A stretch of 11,658 bases of DNA from the NCBI GenBank assembly GCA_027356675.1, contig DAHVXO010000216.1:1-11658 (forward strand). The letters are read 5' to 3'. Below, piece by piece: positions 1-7,191 of the stretch. The position numbers and the translations under genes are program-made. The DNA is from Symbiobacteriaceae bacterium. GTDB taxonomy: Bacteria > Bacillota_E > Symbiobacteriia > Symbiobacteriales > Symbiobacteriaceae. How positions within the stretch are numbered: the stretch's first letter is position 1; every line of letters starts with the position of its first letter. Below the pieces are notes generated by a model. That model searched no databases. It saw only the letters and a list, made by a program, of their open reading frames with translations, and was not told where the DNA came from.

Positions 1-12
1 GACGCGACCGGC

Positions 13-18
13 GGGAGG
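13..18 (+). promoter_or_regulatory. Ribosome binding site that fixes the hutH TTG start
   Basis: GGGAGG lies 8 bases before the TTG at 27. An ATG at 20-22 sits too close to this site, is in a different frame and opens only nine codons before a stop, so TTG is the supported start. The TTG start also places the MIO triad at residues 142-144, as in the Pseudomonas enzyme. Confidence 0.75.
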
Positions 19-26
19 AATGCGCC

Positions 27-1550
27 TTGCCACCCATCGAACTCGGTGACCACCTGACGCTGCAAGATGTGATTGCTGTGGCTCGAGGACGTGTGGAGGT
101 ATCACTGCCCAGTGGGGCGCGGGAAGCGGTCCGCCGCTCACGCGCTGTGGTTGATGAACTTGTGGCCTCCCATCGCGCCGTCTACGGCATCACGACCGGG
201 TTTGGCAAGTTCAGCGACGTCATCATCTCTCCCGATGAGACCGAACTACTCCAGCGCAACCTGATCATGAGCCATTCCTGCGCGGTCGGGAACCCCCTGG
301 ATGAAGAGACGACGCGGGCTATGATGCTCCTGCGGGCCCACGCACTTGCGCGCGGCTATTCGGGCATCCGGCTGGAGACGTTGGACCTTCTGGTGGACAT
401 GCTAAACCGGGGAGTGCACCCCGTTGTACCTGAACAAGGTTCACTGGGCGCCAGCGGCGACCTGGCCCCGCTCGCCCACATGGCGCTGCCGCTGCTGGGT
501 CTGGGCGAGGCCTATTTCCACGGCCAGCGTCTGCCGGGGCGCGAAGCGCTAAACCGCGCCGGGCTCAAGCCTGTGCAACTCTCCAGCAAGGAAGGCCTGG
601 CCCTGATCAACGGGACGCAGGCGATGACGGGGATTGGCTCGCTTACGCTGTACGACGGCCTTACCTTGATCAAGGTCGCCGATATCGCCTCGGCACTGAC
701 CGGCGAGGCCCTCGGCGCGATTCCCACCGCCTGGGATGACCGGATTCAGGTGTTGCGACTTCACCCCGGCCAGCGCAAGGCCGCGGCCAATCTGCGCAAG
801 CTAGTCCATGGCAGCGCACTGACGACCGAACCGGGCCAAGTGCGGACCCAGGACCCCTATACCTTGCGGTGCATCCCGCAGGTGCACGGTGCCAGCCGCT
901 TTGCCGTCGACCACGTGGCGGCGATCGTGGGCTGGGAGATCAACGCCGTGACGGACAATCCGCTCATCTTTCCGGATGACCACGATGTGATCTCCGGCGG
1001 GAACTTCCACGGTCAACCCGTTGCCCTGGCCATGGACTATCTCGGCATCGCTCTCTCCGAACTGGCGAATATCTCGGAGCGCCGGATCGAGCGGTTGGTC
1101 AACCCGCAACTCTCCGGGCTGCCGGCCTTCCTCACGGTCAACGGCGGGCTGAACTCCGGTCTGATGATCCCGCAGTATACCGCGGCCTCCCTGGTCAGTG
1201 AGAACAAGGTCCTGGCGCACCCGGCTTCCGTAGACTCAATTCCGTCCAGTGCCAACCAGGAAGACCATGTGAGCATGGGCACCACAGCGGCCCGCAAGGC
1301 CCGCAAGATCGCCCTCAACGTCTCACGGGTTCTGGCGATTGAGCTGATGTGCGCGGCCCAGGGGCTGGAGTTCGCGGACGCCAAGGGTCTCGGAGCGGGC
1401 TCGCGCGCTGCCTATAAGGCGATTCGTGAGCGTGTTCCCGCGCTCGAAGAAGACCGCATTCTCGCCCCCGACATCGAGGAGCTGGCGGACCTTGTGCGCA
1501 GCGGCCGGCTGGTCGCCGCGGTGGAGGCGGCAGTGGGTTCGCTAGACTAA
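27..1550 (+). CDS. hutH: Histidine ammonia-lyase (histidase)
   Basis: This cytoplasmic enzyme removes ammonia from L-histidine to give trans-urocanate, the first step of histidine degradation. The 507-residue product has the usual family length. The segment GSLGASGDLAPLA (138-150) carries the Ala142-Ser143-Gly144 triad, which cyclises by itself into the electrophilic MIO prosthetic group. Tyr53 in VYGITTGFG (52-60) matches the conserved active-site tyrosine. The motif GASRFAVDHV and the NPLIFPDD and NFHGQPVA segments are also typical of the aromatic ammonia-lyase superfamily. The start is TTG with a good ribosome binding site. Only 26 bases precede it, so its promoter or an upstream operon partner is outside the window. 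It points the same way as hutU but is separated from it by a gene on the other strand, so it is probably a separate transcript. Identification is firm. Confidence 0.98.
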   Translation: MPPIELGDHLTLQDVIAVARGRVEVSLPSGAREAVRRSRAVVDELVASHRAVYGITTGFGKFSDVIISPDETELLQRNLIMSHSCAVGNPLDEETTRAMMLLRAHALARGYSGIRLETLDLLVDMLNRGVHPVVPEQGSLGASGDLAPLAHMALPLLGLGEAYFHGQRLPGREALNRAGLKPVQLSSKEGLALINGTQAMTGIGSLTLYDGLTLIKVADIASALTGEALGAIPTAWDDRIQVLRLHPGQRKAAANLRKLVHGSALTTEPGQVRTQDPYTLRCIPQVHGASRFAVDHVAAIVGWEINAVTDNPLIFPDDHDVISGGNFHGQPVALAMDYLGIALSELANISERRIERLVNPQLSGLPAFLTVNGGLNSGLMIPQYTAASLVSENKVLAHPASVDSIPSSANQEDHVSMGTTAARKARKIALNVSRVLAIELMCAAQGLEFADAKGLGAGSRAAYKAIRERVPALEEDRILAPDIEELADLVRSGRLVAAVEAAVGSLD

Positions 1551-1552
1551 AA

Positions 1553-1583
1553 GCGGGCGCCCGCCAGGATTATCAGGGATAAT
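1553..1583. terminator. Paired inverted repeats between convergent hutH and the minus-strand gene
   Basis: Only 22 bases separate the two convergent stop codons. They contain the perfect 12-base palindrome GCGGGCGCCCGC (1553-1564). Next to it is ATTATC-AGG-GATAAT (1569-1583), which overlaps the stop codon of the minus-strand gene. Read on the minus strand, the GC palindrome is followed by TTTT, so it may act as a short intrinsic terminator for that gene. The possible stem is short, so the terminator role is an inference. Confidence 0.35.
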
Positions 1584-2358
1584 AGAGCTGCAGGCCCAGG
1601 AGCCGGTCTCCCGGCCGCACCCCGCCTGAACCTACGCCCTCCAGGGTGAGGGTGACGCCCTCGTTGGTGAACGTCTCCACCGCCGCAAGAACGATGTCAC
1701 CGCCGTTGAGGCGCATGGGGAGGGTCTCCCGGGCACCGAGGGGGCCGAAGACAACCCGGGTCCGCACAGTGACGGGCTCCCGCGGATGGAAGTCGTCGCC
1801 GTCCACAGCGAAGACTCGCAGTTCAAGCGCCCGCTTCTGATGCCCGTGCAAGGCATGAAACTCATCACAGAAGGCCTCATGGTTGGCACAACCACCGGCT
1901 ACGAACCGGCGGCCCAGGGTGGTTAGTTCGTGAAGGGCCGTCCATTGGGCTTCAACGAACCGCCGTTGCCAGTCGATCTGTGCACGTGCCCGCTTACCGC
2001 CGGCCAGGACCTCCAGACCGAACTGGACGACTTCAGCGGCGTACGTGGCCACCGGCAGCGAGACGCATACGGGGCCACCTGGATGAAAAGTGAACTCAGA
2101 CAGAATCACCCGGTCACCCCGGTGCACCACGGAGAAGTCATGGGGCCGGCTGCGCGCTCCCGCAAGCATGCACCCGTGGAAGAAGAGGCACGATTTGTGC
2201 TCGGGGTCTACATAGTGGTCCTCGAACACCGTTCGCAGCAGGGCCACGGCAGATTGAACCGTGGAGAACTCGCCGTACCCGAAGGCCTGGATCAGATGGT
2301 CACCCAGGTGCAGCCGCAAGAGCCCCGGCGACCGCCTGACCGCGTGTCCCTCTATCAT
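1573..2358 (-). CDS. Uncharacterised protein encoded inside the hut locus; C-terminal part resembles an EF-Tu domain 2-like barrel
   Basis: I do not recognise this 261-residue protein. It starts with ATG, with a GGTGAGGTG stretch 2 bases upstream and AGGAG further upstream. It has no signal peptide, clear membrane helix or obvious helix-turn-helix. The N-terminal two-thirds is rich in His, Phe and Cys (KSCLFFHGC at 55-63; CANHEAFCDEFH at 157-168) and could bind a metal or ligand. From about residue 175 on, alternating beta-strand-like segments end in LTLEGVGSGGVRPGDRLLG (237-255). That pattern resembles the end of the second beta-barrel domain of translation GTPases, but no GTPase domain is present. 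It is divergent from hutU and convergent with hutH, so it may share control with the pathway or regulate it. It is not similar to HutP, HutC or HutG as I know them. The reading frame is well supported; the function is not. Confidence 0.8.
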   Translation of the reverse strand: MIEGHAVRRSPGLLRLHLGDHLIQAFGYGEFSTVQSAVALLRTVFEDHYVDPEHKSCLFFHGCMLAGARSRPHDFSVVHRGDRVILSEFTFHPGGPVCVSLPVATYAAEVVQFGLEVLAGGKRARAQIDWQRRFVEAQWTALHELTTLGRRFVAGGCANHEAFCDEFHALHGHQKRALELRVFAVDGDDFHPREPVTVRTRVVFGPLGARETLPMRLNGGDIVLAAVETFTNEGVTLTLEGVGSGGVRPGDRLLGLQLYYP

Positions 2359-2529
2359 GGCACCTCACCCTCTCCTGGCTGTTTTTGCCCTGCCTGATGG
2401 CGAAAACACGAAAGGGAGCCTTCCTTGGATGAAGATCCCCTCCAAGTAATTCAACATTAACGATGACTAGAGTAATCTCCTGCCCTTGACTGTGCTACCT
2501 CTGAACATTTTGGTACTGGAGGAGTTGCC
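2359..2529. promoter_or_regulatory. Divergent control region between the minus-strand gene and hutU, with dyads
   Basis: This 171-base gap must hold promoters for both directions. It is less GC-rich than its surroundings. It contains the imperfect dyad GATGACTAGAGTAATC (2462-2477; half-site pattern GATnACTn, 6 of 8 positions symmetric). It also contains the inverted repeat CTTGGA (2424-2429) / TCCAAG (2441-2446), with a nested GGAT-GAAG-ATCC. A weak sigma-70 candidate for hutU is TTCAAC (2450) with a 17-base spacer to TAATCT (2473), whose -10 overlaps the dyad. TTGACT (2486-2491) is a better -35 hexamer but has no good -10 partner before the ribosome binding site at 2518-2524. Promoter choice is uncertain. 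Confidence 0.4.
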
Positions 2530-4179
2530 GTGGCCCATCCGGTCCGCGCCCCACGAGGGTCTACACTCAGCTGCAAGGGATGGCAACAGGAAGCCGCCCT
2601 GCGCATGCTTATGAACAACCTGGACCCCGAAGTCGCAGAGCGTCCGGAAGACCTGGTTGTGTACGGCGGCAGCGGCAAGGCCGCCCGGTCGTGGGAGGCC
2701 TACGAGGCCATCGTCAAGGCTCTGCGGGAGTTGGAGGATGACGAGACGCTGCTGGTGCAATCCGGCAAACCGGTCGCTGTCTTTCGGACCCACCCCTTGA
2801 GTCCGAGGGTCTTGATCGCGAACTCCAACCTTGTGCCGCACTGGGGCACGTGGGCGAAGTTTCGCGAGCTGGAGCAGAAGGGCCTCATCATGTACGGGCA
2901 GATGACAGCCGGTTCATGGATTTATATCGGGACGCAAGGAATCCTGCAGGGCACTTACGAAACCTTTGCGGAAGCGGCGCGCCAGCGGTTCGGCGGTTCC
3001 CTCAAGGGCCGTCTGGTCCTGACGGCGGGCCTTGGTGGCATGGGTGGTGCGCAGCCCCTTGCCGTCACCATGAACGAAGGCGTCGCGATCGTCGTCGAAG
3101 TAGATGAGACCCGCATCCGGCGGCGGATTGAGCATCGCTACCTCGATTGCATGGCCACGACGATCACCGAGGCCATCACGTTAGCTCAGCGGGCTCAGGC
3201 GGCGGGGCAGCCGCTCTCCATCGGGTTGCTGGGGAACGCAGCGGAGATTTTTCCCGAGTTCGTCCGGCGCGGTCTGATTCCCGATGCCGTGACCGATCAG
3301 ACCAGTGCCCACGATCCCCTGAACGGCTACGTCCCCATCGGGTTTCCGGTGGCCGAGGCGGCGGACCTGCGCAAGGGGGATCCCGATACATATATCCGGC
3401 GGGCCAAGGAGAGCATCGTCCAGCATGTGCAAGCCATGCTGGACCTCCAGAAGGCCGGAGCGCTTGTCTTTGACTACGGCAACAACATCCGTCAGGTGGC
3501 ATTCGAAGAAGGGCTCGCCGAGGCCTTCGCCTTCCCGGGTTTCGTGCCGGCGTTCATCCGGCCGCTATTCTGCGAAGGTAAGGGCCCGTTTCGCTGGGCA
3601 GCGCTCTCCGGCGACCCGGCGGATATCCACCGGACCGATGAGGCCATCAAGGCACTCTTCCCGCACGATGCCTCCCTGCACAGGTGGCTGAACATGGCGC
3701 GGGAGAAGGTCCATTTCCAGGGACTGCCCGCGCGCATCTGCTGGCTGGGGTACGGCGAGCGGGTGAAGGCCGGGATCAAGTTTAATGAACTGGTTCGCAC
3801 CGGGCAGGTCCAAGCCCCCATCGTCATCGGGCGGGACCACCTGGACGCCGGCTCAGTTGCCAGCCCCAACCGGGAGACGGAAGGCATGAAGGACGGGTCG
3901 GACGCCATTGCCGACTGGCCCCTGCTGAACGCCATGGTCAACACGGCCGCCGGTGCCTCCTGGGTGAGTATCCACCACGGCGGCGGCGTCGGCATCGGTT
4001 ACAGCGTGCATGCCGGCATGGTCGTCGTTGCCGATGGCACTGAGGCCGCTGAAGCCCGCCTGTCGCGGGTGCTCACGACCGATCCCGGCATGGGCGTCGT
4101 CCGGCACGTGGATGCCGGCTATGACCGTGCCATCACGGTCGCGAAGGAGCGGGGCATCCAAATCCCCATGATGGAGTAA
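2530..4179 (+). CDS. hutU: Urocanate hydratase (urocanase)
   Basis: It adds water to urocanate to form 4-imidazolone-5-propionate, using tightly bound NAD+ as an electrophile. The 549-residue product matches the family length. The dinucleotide-binding glycine-rich loop is [14 protein letters not shown] (165-178). The urocanase signature [10 protein letters not shown] occurs at 396-405, and Cys404 is the conserved active-site cysteine (Cys410 in Pseudomonas). [11 protein letters not shown] near the N-terminus and [11 protein letters not shown] near the C-terminus are also typical. The start is GTG, 5 bases after GGAGGAG (2518-2524). It is the first gene of the operon, and its stop TAA overlaps the ATG of an 18-codon ORF (TAATG), which leads into ftcD. 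Identification is firm. Confidence 0.98.
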   Translation: MAHPVRAPRGSTLSCKGWQQEAALRMLMNNLDPEVAERPEDLVVYGGSGKAARSWEAYEAIVKALRELEDDETLLVQSGKPVAVFRTHPLSPRVLIANSNLVPHWGTWAKFRELEQKGLIMYGQMTAGSWIYIGTQGILQGTYETFAEAARQRFGGSLKGRLVLTAGLGGMGGAQPLAVTMNEGVAIVVEVDETRIRRRIEHRYLDCMATTITEAITLAQRAQAAGQPLSIGLLGNAAEIFPEFVRRGLIPDAVTDQTSAHDPLNGYVPIGFPVAEAADLRKGDPDTYIRRAKESIVQHVQAMLDLQKAGALVFDYGNNIRQVAFEEGLAEAFAFPGFVPAFIRPLFCEGKGPFRWAALSGDPADIHRTDEAIKALFPHDASLHRWLNMAREKVHFQGLPARICWLGYGERVKAGIKFNELVRTGQVQAPIVIGRDHLDAGSVASPNRETEGMKDGSDAIADWPLLNAMVNTAAGASWVSIHHGGGVGIGYSVHAGMVVVADGTEAAEARLSRVLTTDPGMGVVRHVDAGYDRAITVAKERGIQIPMME

Positions 4180-4235
4180 TGGACCAACTGCTCGCGGTCG
4201 AGGAGCAGTTCTTCTGCGATTGGTTCCAGTTCTAG
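4179..4235 (+). CDS. Possible 18-residue coupling or leader peptide between hutU and ftcD
   Basis: The ATG overlaps the hutU stop as TAATG. The frame reads [18 protein letters not shown] and stops at TAG (4233-4235), whose last two bases begin the AGGAGG ribosome binding site of ftcD. A ribosome finishing hutU could reinitiate here and end exactly on the next ribosome binding site, so the ORF fills the 63-base gap as a translational bridge. It has no dedicated ribosome binding site of its own beyond GGAG at the end of hutU. The peptide contains no histidine, so it is not a classical histidine-sensing leader. It may be a chance ORF. Confidence 0.35.
   Translation: MDQLLAVEEQFFCDWFQF
4186..4210 (+). 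promoter_or_regulatory. Perfect 8-bp RNA hairpin in the hutU-ftcD gap
   Basis: AACTGCTC (4186-4193) and GAGCAGTT (4203-4210) are exact reverse complements around the 9-base loop GCGGTCGAG. No uridine tract follows, so it is not a standard terminator. It may be an mRNA-processing or stability element, or may tune expression of the downstream genes. It lies inside the 18-codon ORF, so translation of that ORF would melt it. Confidence 0.5.
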
Positions 4236-4239
4236 GAGG
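4234..4239 (+). promoter_or_regulatory. Ribosome binding site relevant to the ftcD start
   Basis: AGGAGG is only 3 bases from the ATG at 4243 but 9 bases from an in-frame GTG at 4249. Spacing favours GTG, codon preference favours ATG. The difference is two residues at the N-terminus, and both starts precede the conserved VVECIPNFSEGR segment. Confidence 0.7.
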
Positions 4240-4242
4240 TAG

Positions 4243-5151
4243 ATGACGGTGGAGCGCAGTGCCGTAGTGGAGTGTATTCCGAATTTTAGCGAAGGACGGC
4301 GTCCTGAGGTCCTTGAGGCCATTGTGGCGGCTATAATAAGCTGTGGCGTGAAGGTGCTTTCGGTTTCGCCCGATACCGACCATAACCGAACCGTCGTGAC
4401 GTTTGTCGGCGGGCCGGAGGCGGTCGCGCGCGCCGCCATCCTGGGTGCCGACGTCGCCAGCCGTCTGATTGACCTCACGCAGCATCGGGGAAACCATCCC
4501 CGTATGGGTGCAGTGGACGTGATACCGTTCGTGCCCATCTCCGGGTGCGACATGAAGGACTGCGTGGCAATCGCCAAGCAGGTGGGGCACGAGATTGGCA
4601 ATTCACTGGGGATCCCGGTCTTCCTGTATGAGGACGCTGCCACCCGCCCCGACCGGCGCAACCTGGCCGATGTGCGGCGTGGGGAGTTCGAGGGTCTGCG
4701 CGACCGCATTGGCACGGACCCAGACCGCACCCCGGACTTCGGGCCGAACCGGATCCACCCGACGGCCGGCTGCGTGGCAGTCGGCGCCCGGATGCCTCTC
4801 ATCGCCTTCAACGTGAACCTTGGCACTGCCGACCTCGAGATCGCAAAGAAGATCGCCAAGGCCGTGCGAGGCTCCAGTGGCGGCCTGGTGGGCTGCAAGG
4901 CGCTGGGCATTGCGCTGGCTGAACGGAATCAGGTGCAGGTTTCCATGAATATGGTCAACCATAAGGACACACCGCTGCACCGGGCCTTTGAACTGATCCG
5001 CCTCGAAGCCGAGCGGTATGGCGTGCCGATTGTCGGTTCCGAAGTTATCGGGTTGATTCCCCTGGAAGCCCTGGTGAGCGTCGCTCGCCACTACCTGCGG
5101 TTCGAGGCTTTCAAGTCTGACCAGGTGCTGGAACAGCGCCTTATGGAGTGA
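4243..5151 (+). CDS. ftcD: Glutamate formimidoyltransferase
   Basis: It transfers the formimino group from N-formimino-L-glutamate to tetrahydrofolate, giving glutamate and 5-formimino-THF. The N-terminus VVECIPNFSEGR is the family hallmark. NHPRMGAVDVIPFVP (84-98) holds His85, the counterpart of the catalytic His82 of the mammalian enzyme. At 302 residues it is the stand-alone transferase. The cyclodeaminase half that is fused to it in mammals is encoded here as a separate gene, with hutI in between. The start is ATG or the GTG two codons later. Its stop TGA overlaps the ATG of hutI, indicating translational coupling. Together with the lack of a hutG-type formiminoglutamase or hutF, this shows that the folate-dependent branch of histidine degradation is used. 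Confidence 0.96.
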   Translation: MTVERSAVVECIPNFSEGRRPEVLEAIVAAIISCGVKVLSVSPDTDHNRTVVTFVGGPEAVARAAILGADVASRLIDLTQHRGNHPRMGAVDVIPFVPISGCDMKDCVAIAKQVGHEIGNSLGIPVFLYEDAATRPDRRNLADVRRGEFEGLRDRIGTDPDRTPDFGPNRIHPTAGCVAVGARMPLIAFNVNLGTADLEIAKKIAKAVRGSSGGLVGCKALGIALAERNQVQVSMNMVNHKDTPLHRAFELIRLEAERYGVPIVGSEVIGLIPLEALVSVARHYLRFEAFKSDQVLEQRLME

Positions 5152-6509
5152 TGTCGGTGGAACCCCGCCCGCATACGCAACTGGTGTCCGACCCGCGCCC
5201 GCCCGAATTGTTGACCCCTGAGGTTGACCTCTTGATTTTCAACGCGGGTGAGCTCGTGACCATGGCTGGCGGCCCCCGTCGAGGCGGCCAGATGAAGGAT
5301 CTCAAGGTGATCAAGGCTGGTGCCCTCGCCGCCTACCAGGGCGAAATCGTGGACGTGGGTACCACGGAGGAAGTCCTGGCGCGGGTGCAGACAGGCCCGA
5401 CGACCCGCATGCTGGACGCTCGCGGCCGGGCCGTAGTGCCCGGATTCGTGGACTCGCACACCCACCTCTGCTTTGCCGGCGACAGGGCCGATGAGTTCGC
5501 CCGCCGTCTCCAGGGCGCCACCTACCAGGAGATTGCCGCGGCCGGCGGTGGCATTCTTTCCACCGTGCGGGCTACCCGGCAGGCCACAGAGCTGGCGCTG
5601 GTGGATGCCGGGCTCAAGCGGCTCGACGCCTTGGCCCTCACGGGCACCACTACCGTAGAGATCAAGTCGGGTTACGGCCTGACCACCGCCGATGAACTCA
5701 AGCAACTGCGGGCCATTCGGCTGATGGCCGAGCGCCACTCCCTGGATATCGTCGCCACGTTCATGGGAGCCCATGAACTGCCGCCAGAGTATGGCAGCGA
5801 CCGAGCGGCGTATGTTGACACGATCATCAGCGAAATGCTCCCGCTGGTCGTCGCGGAGCAGACGCAAGATCGCCCGCTCGCCCTCTTCTGCGATGTTTTC
5901 ACGGAGAAGGGTGTCTTCAGCGTGGCACAGTCCCGGCAGATCCTGCTGCGGGCGAAGCAACTGGGACTGGGCGTGAAGGTTCATGCCGACGAGCTTTCTG
6001 ACCTGGGCGGGGCCGCGCTGGCCGCTGAAGTGGGTGCGATCAGCGCCGATCATCTGCTCTTTGCGTCAGAGACCGGCCTGGCGGCCATGGCAGCAGCCGG
6101 GACCGTGGCGGTCTGCCTGCCGGGCACGGCTTTCTGCCTGATGAACGTCCCCTATGCCAACGCCCGCAAGATGATTGACCTGGGGTGCACGGTCGCGCTG
6201 GCCAGTGACTTCAACCCGGGGTCATGCCCGGCCTATTCCCTGCCATTTATCATGACCCTCGCTTGTCTGCACATGAAGCTCGACCCCAGCGAGGCCCTCG
6301 CGGCGGCTACCATCAACGGTGCCGCGGCCATCGGGTTAAGCCATCGAGTAGGCAGTCTCGAGCCGGGTAAGTCGGCCGATGTGGTCATTCTGGACGCGCC
6401 AAGCCACCGCCACATCCCCTATCGGATGGGCCAGGGGCTAGTCGCCTCCGTACTGAAGCGGGGTCGCCTGCTCGTGGATGAGGGGCGGCTCTTGAGGAGG
6501 TTCGTCTGA
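5151..6509 (+). CDS. hutI: Imidazolonepropionase
   Basis: It hydrolyses 4-imidazolone-5-propionate to N-formimino-L-glutamate. It is a metal-dependent amidohydrolase of the TIM-barrel superfamily. Counting from the ATG at 5151 (452 residues), the metal ligands are His103 and His105 (VDSHTHL), His278 (KVHADE) and Asp353 (ASDFNPGS). Glu281 and His301 (SADHL) match catalytic residues of the Bacillus enzyme. Other signatures are GGGILSTV, EIKSGYGL and TFMGAHELPPEY. The protein has about 22-24 more residues at the N-terminus than the Bacillus subtilis enzyme. The ATG forms a TGATG overlap with the ftcD stop; a GTG at 5148 and a GTG at 5157 are alternatives, with GGAG at 5145-5148. Its stop overlaps the next gene by one base. 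Function is firm, exact start is not. Confidence 0.96.
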   Translation: MSVEPRPHTQLVSDPRPPELLTPEVDLLIFNAGELVTMAGGPRRGGQMKDLKVIKAGALAAYQGEIVDVGTTEEVLARVQTGPTTRMLDARGRAVVPGFVDSHTHLCFAGDRADEFARRLQGATYQEIAAAGGGILSTVRATRQATELALVDAGLKRLDALALTGTTTVEIKSGYGLTTADELKQLRAIRLMAERHSLDIVATFMGAHELPPEYGSDRAAYVDTIISEMLPLVVAEQTQDRPLALFCDVFTEKGVFSVAQSRQILLRAKQLGLGVKVHADELSDLGGAALAAEVGAISADHLLFASETGLAAMAAAGTVAVCLPGTAFCLMNVPYANARKMIDLGCTVALASDFNPGSCPAYSLPFIMTLACLHMKLDPSEALAAATINGAAAIGLSHRVGSLEPGKSADVVILDAPSHRHIPYRMGQGLVASVLKRGRLLVDEGRLLRRFV

Positions 6510-7162
6510 TGCAGACAGCGGAACAGACCCTGCGCGATTTTTGCTCGCAACTGGCGGCTGGTACACCGGCACCCGGCGGGGGCGCGGCGGCCGCCGTGAC
6601 AGGCGCCATGGGGGCCGCTCTGGTGTCCATGGTGGCGGGGCTCACGGTAGGGCGTGAGAAGTATGCCGCTGCCCATGCGGAGATGCTGTCCCTGCAGACC
6701 CACGGGCAACGTGAGATCGAGGCCCTGTTCGCCTGCGCCGATGACGATCAGGTGGCGTTTGAGCAGGTCATGGCAGCCTTCGGCCTCCCCAAGTCCACCG
6801 ATGCGGAAAAGGCCGACCGGCAGCAGGCCATTCAAGTTGGATATCAGGCGGCGACCCGCTCGCCGCTGGAGACGATGAAGCACTGCATCACCGTCATGCG
6901 CGGCGCTCTGGCCGTCGCCACCCGGGGGAACACGAACGCGGTGAGCGATGCGTACGTTGCCTACCTCACAAGCGGGGCCGGGTTTGAAGGGGCGCTGTGG
7001 AACGTGGCGATCAATTTGGGCAGTTTAAAGGATGAAGCGTTCAAGCAGGAGGTACTTGAGGAGGTCGCACGGCTGAGAACAGAACGGTCCGAGATTGCCG
7101 AGGCATTCCAAGCCCTGACCCCCGACCCGGTGGCCCGGTTCATGCGCAAAGCCGCACCCTGA
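6509..7162 (+). CDS. fchA: Formiminotetrahydrofolate cyclodeaminase family protein
   Basis: By family (FTCD_C) it converts 5-formimino-THF to 5,10-methenyl-THF with loss of ammonia. Some clostridial members are named methenyl-THF cyclohydrolase (FchA) instead, so a role in the next hydrolytic step is possible. The 217-residue length fits the stand-alone family. The glycine- and alanine-rich folate-site motif [15 protein letters not shown] occurs at 15-29, followed by a predicted helical bundle with no membrane segment. [13 protein letters not shown] and NVAINLGSL are also family-like. A strong ribosome binding site GAGGAGG (6494-6500) lies 8 bases before the ATG, which overlaps the hutI stop (TGATG). 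Its position right after hutI and ftcD supports a role in clearing the formimino group. The family is firm; the exact reaction is inferred. Confidence 0.9.
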   Translation: MQTAEQTLRDFCSQLAAGTPAPGGGAAAAVTGAMGAALVSMVAGLTVGREKYAAAHAEMLSLQTHGQREIEALFACADDDQVAFEQVMAAFGLPKSTDAEKADRQQAIQVGYQAATRSPLETMKHCITVMRGALAVATRGNTNAVSDAYVAYLTSGAGFEGALWNVAINLGSLKDEAFKQEVLEEVARLRTERSEIAEAFQALTPDPVARFMRKAAP

Positions 7163-7191
7163 ACGATACGGTTGCAAGGAGGTCTTCGTTC

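Noticed and set aside
1573..2358. Orphan gene as HutP, HutC or HutG
   Set aside because: It is much longer than HutP and shares no motif with it, shows no GntR-type DNA-binding N-terminus, and lacks the arginase-type metal motifs of HutG.
1930..2397. Plus-strand open frame (155 codons) opposite the orphan gene
   Set aside because: The minus-strand frame is longer, covers the whole interval, and has a more protein-like mix of hydrophobic residues and a ribosome binding site. This one looks like its complement.
3853..4590. Minus-strand open frame (245 codons) across the hutU-ftcD junction
   Set aside because: It spans the ends of two certain genes, has no ribosome binding site of note and a biased His/Arg composition.
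5091..6053. Long minus-strand open frame (320 codons) opposite hutI
   Set aside because: It lies over a confirmed hutI with all metal ligands, and its composition is that of a shadow frame.
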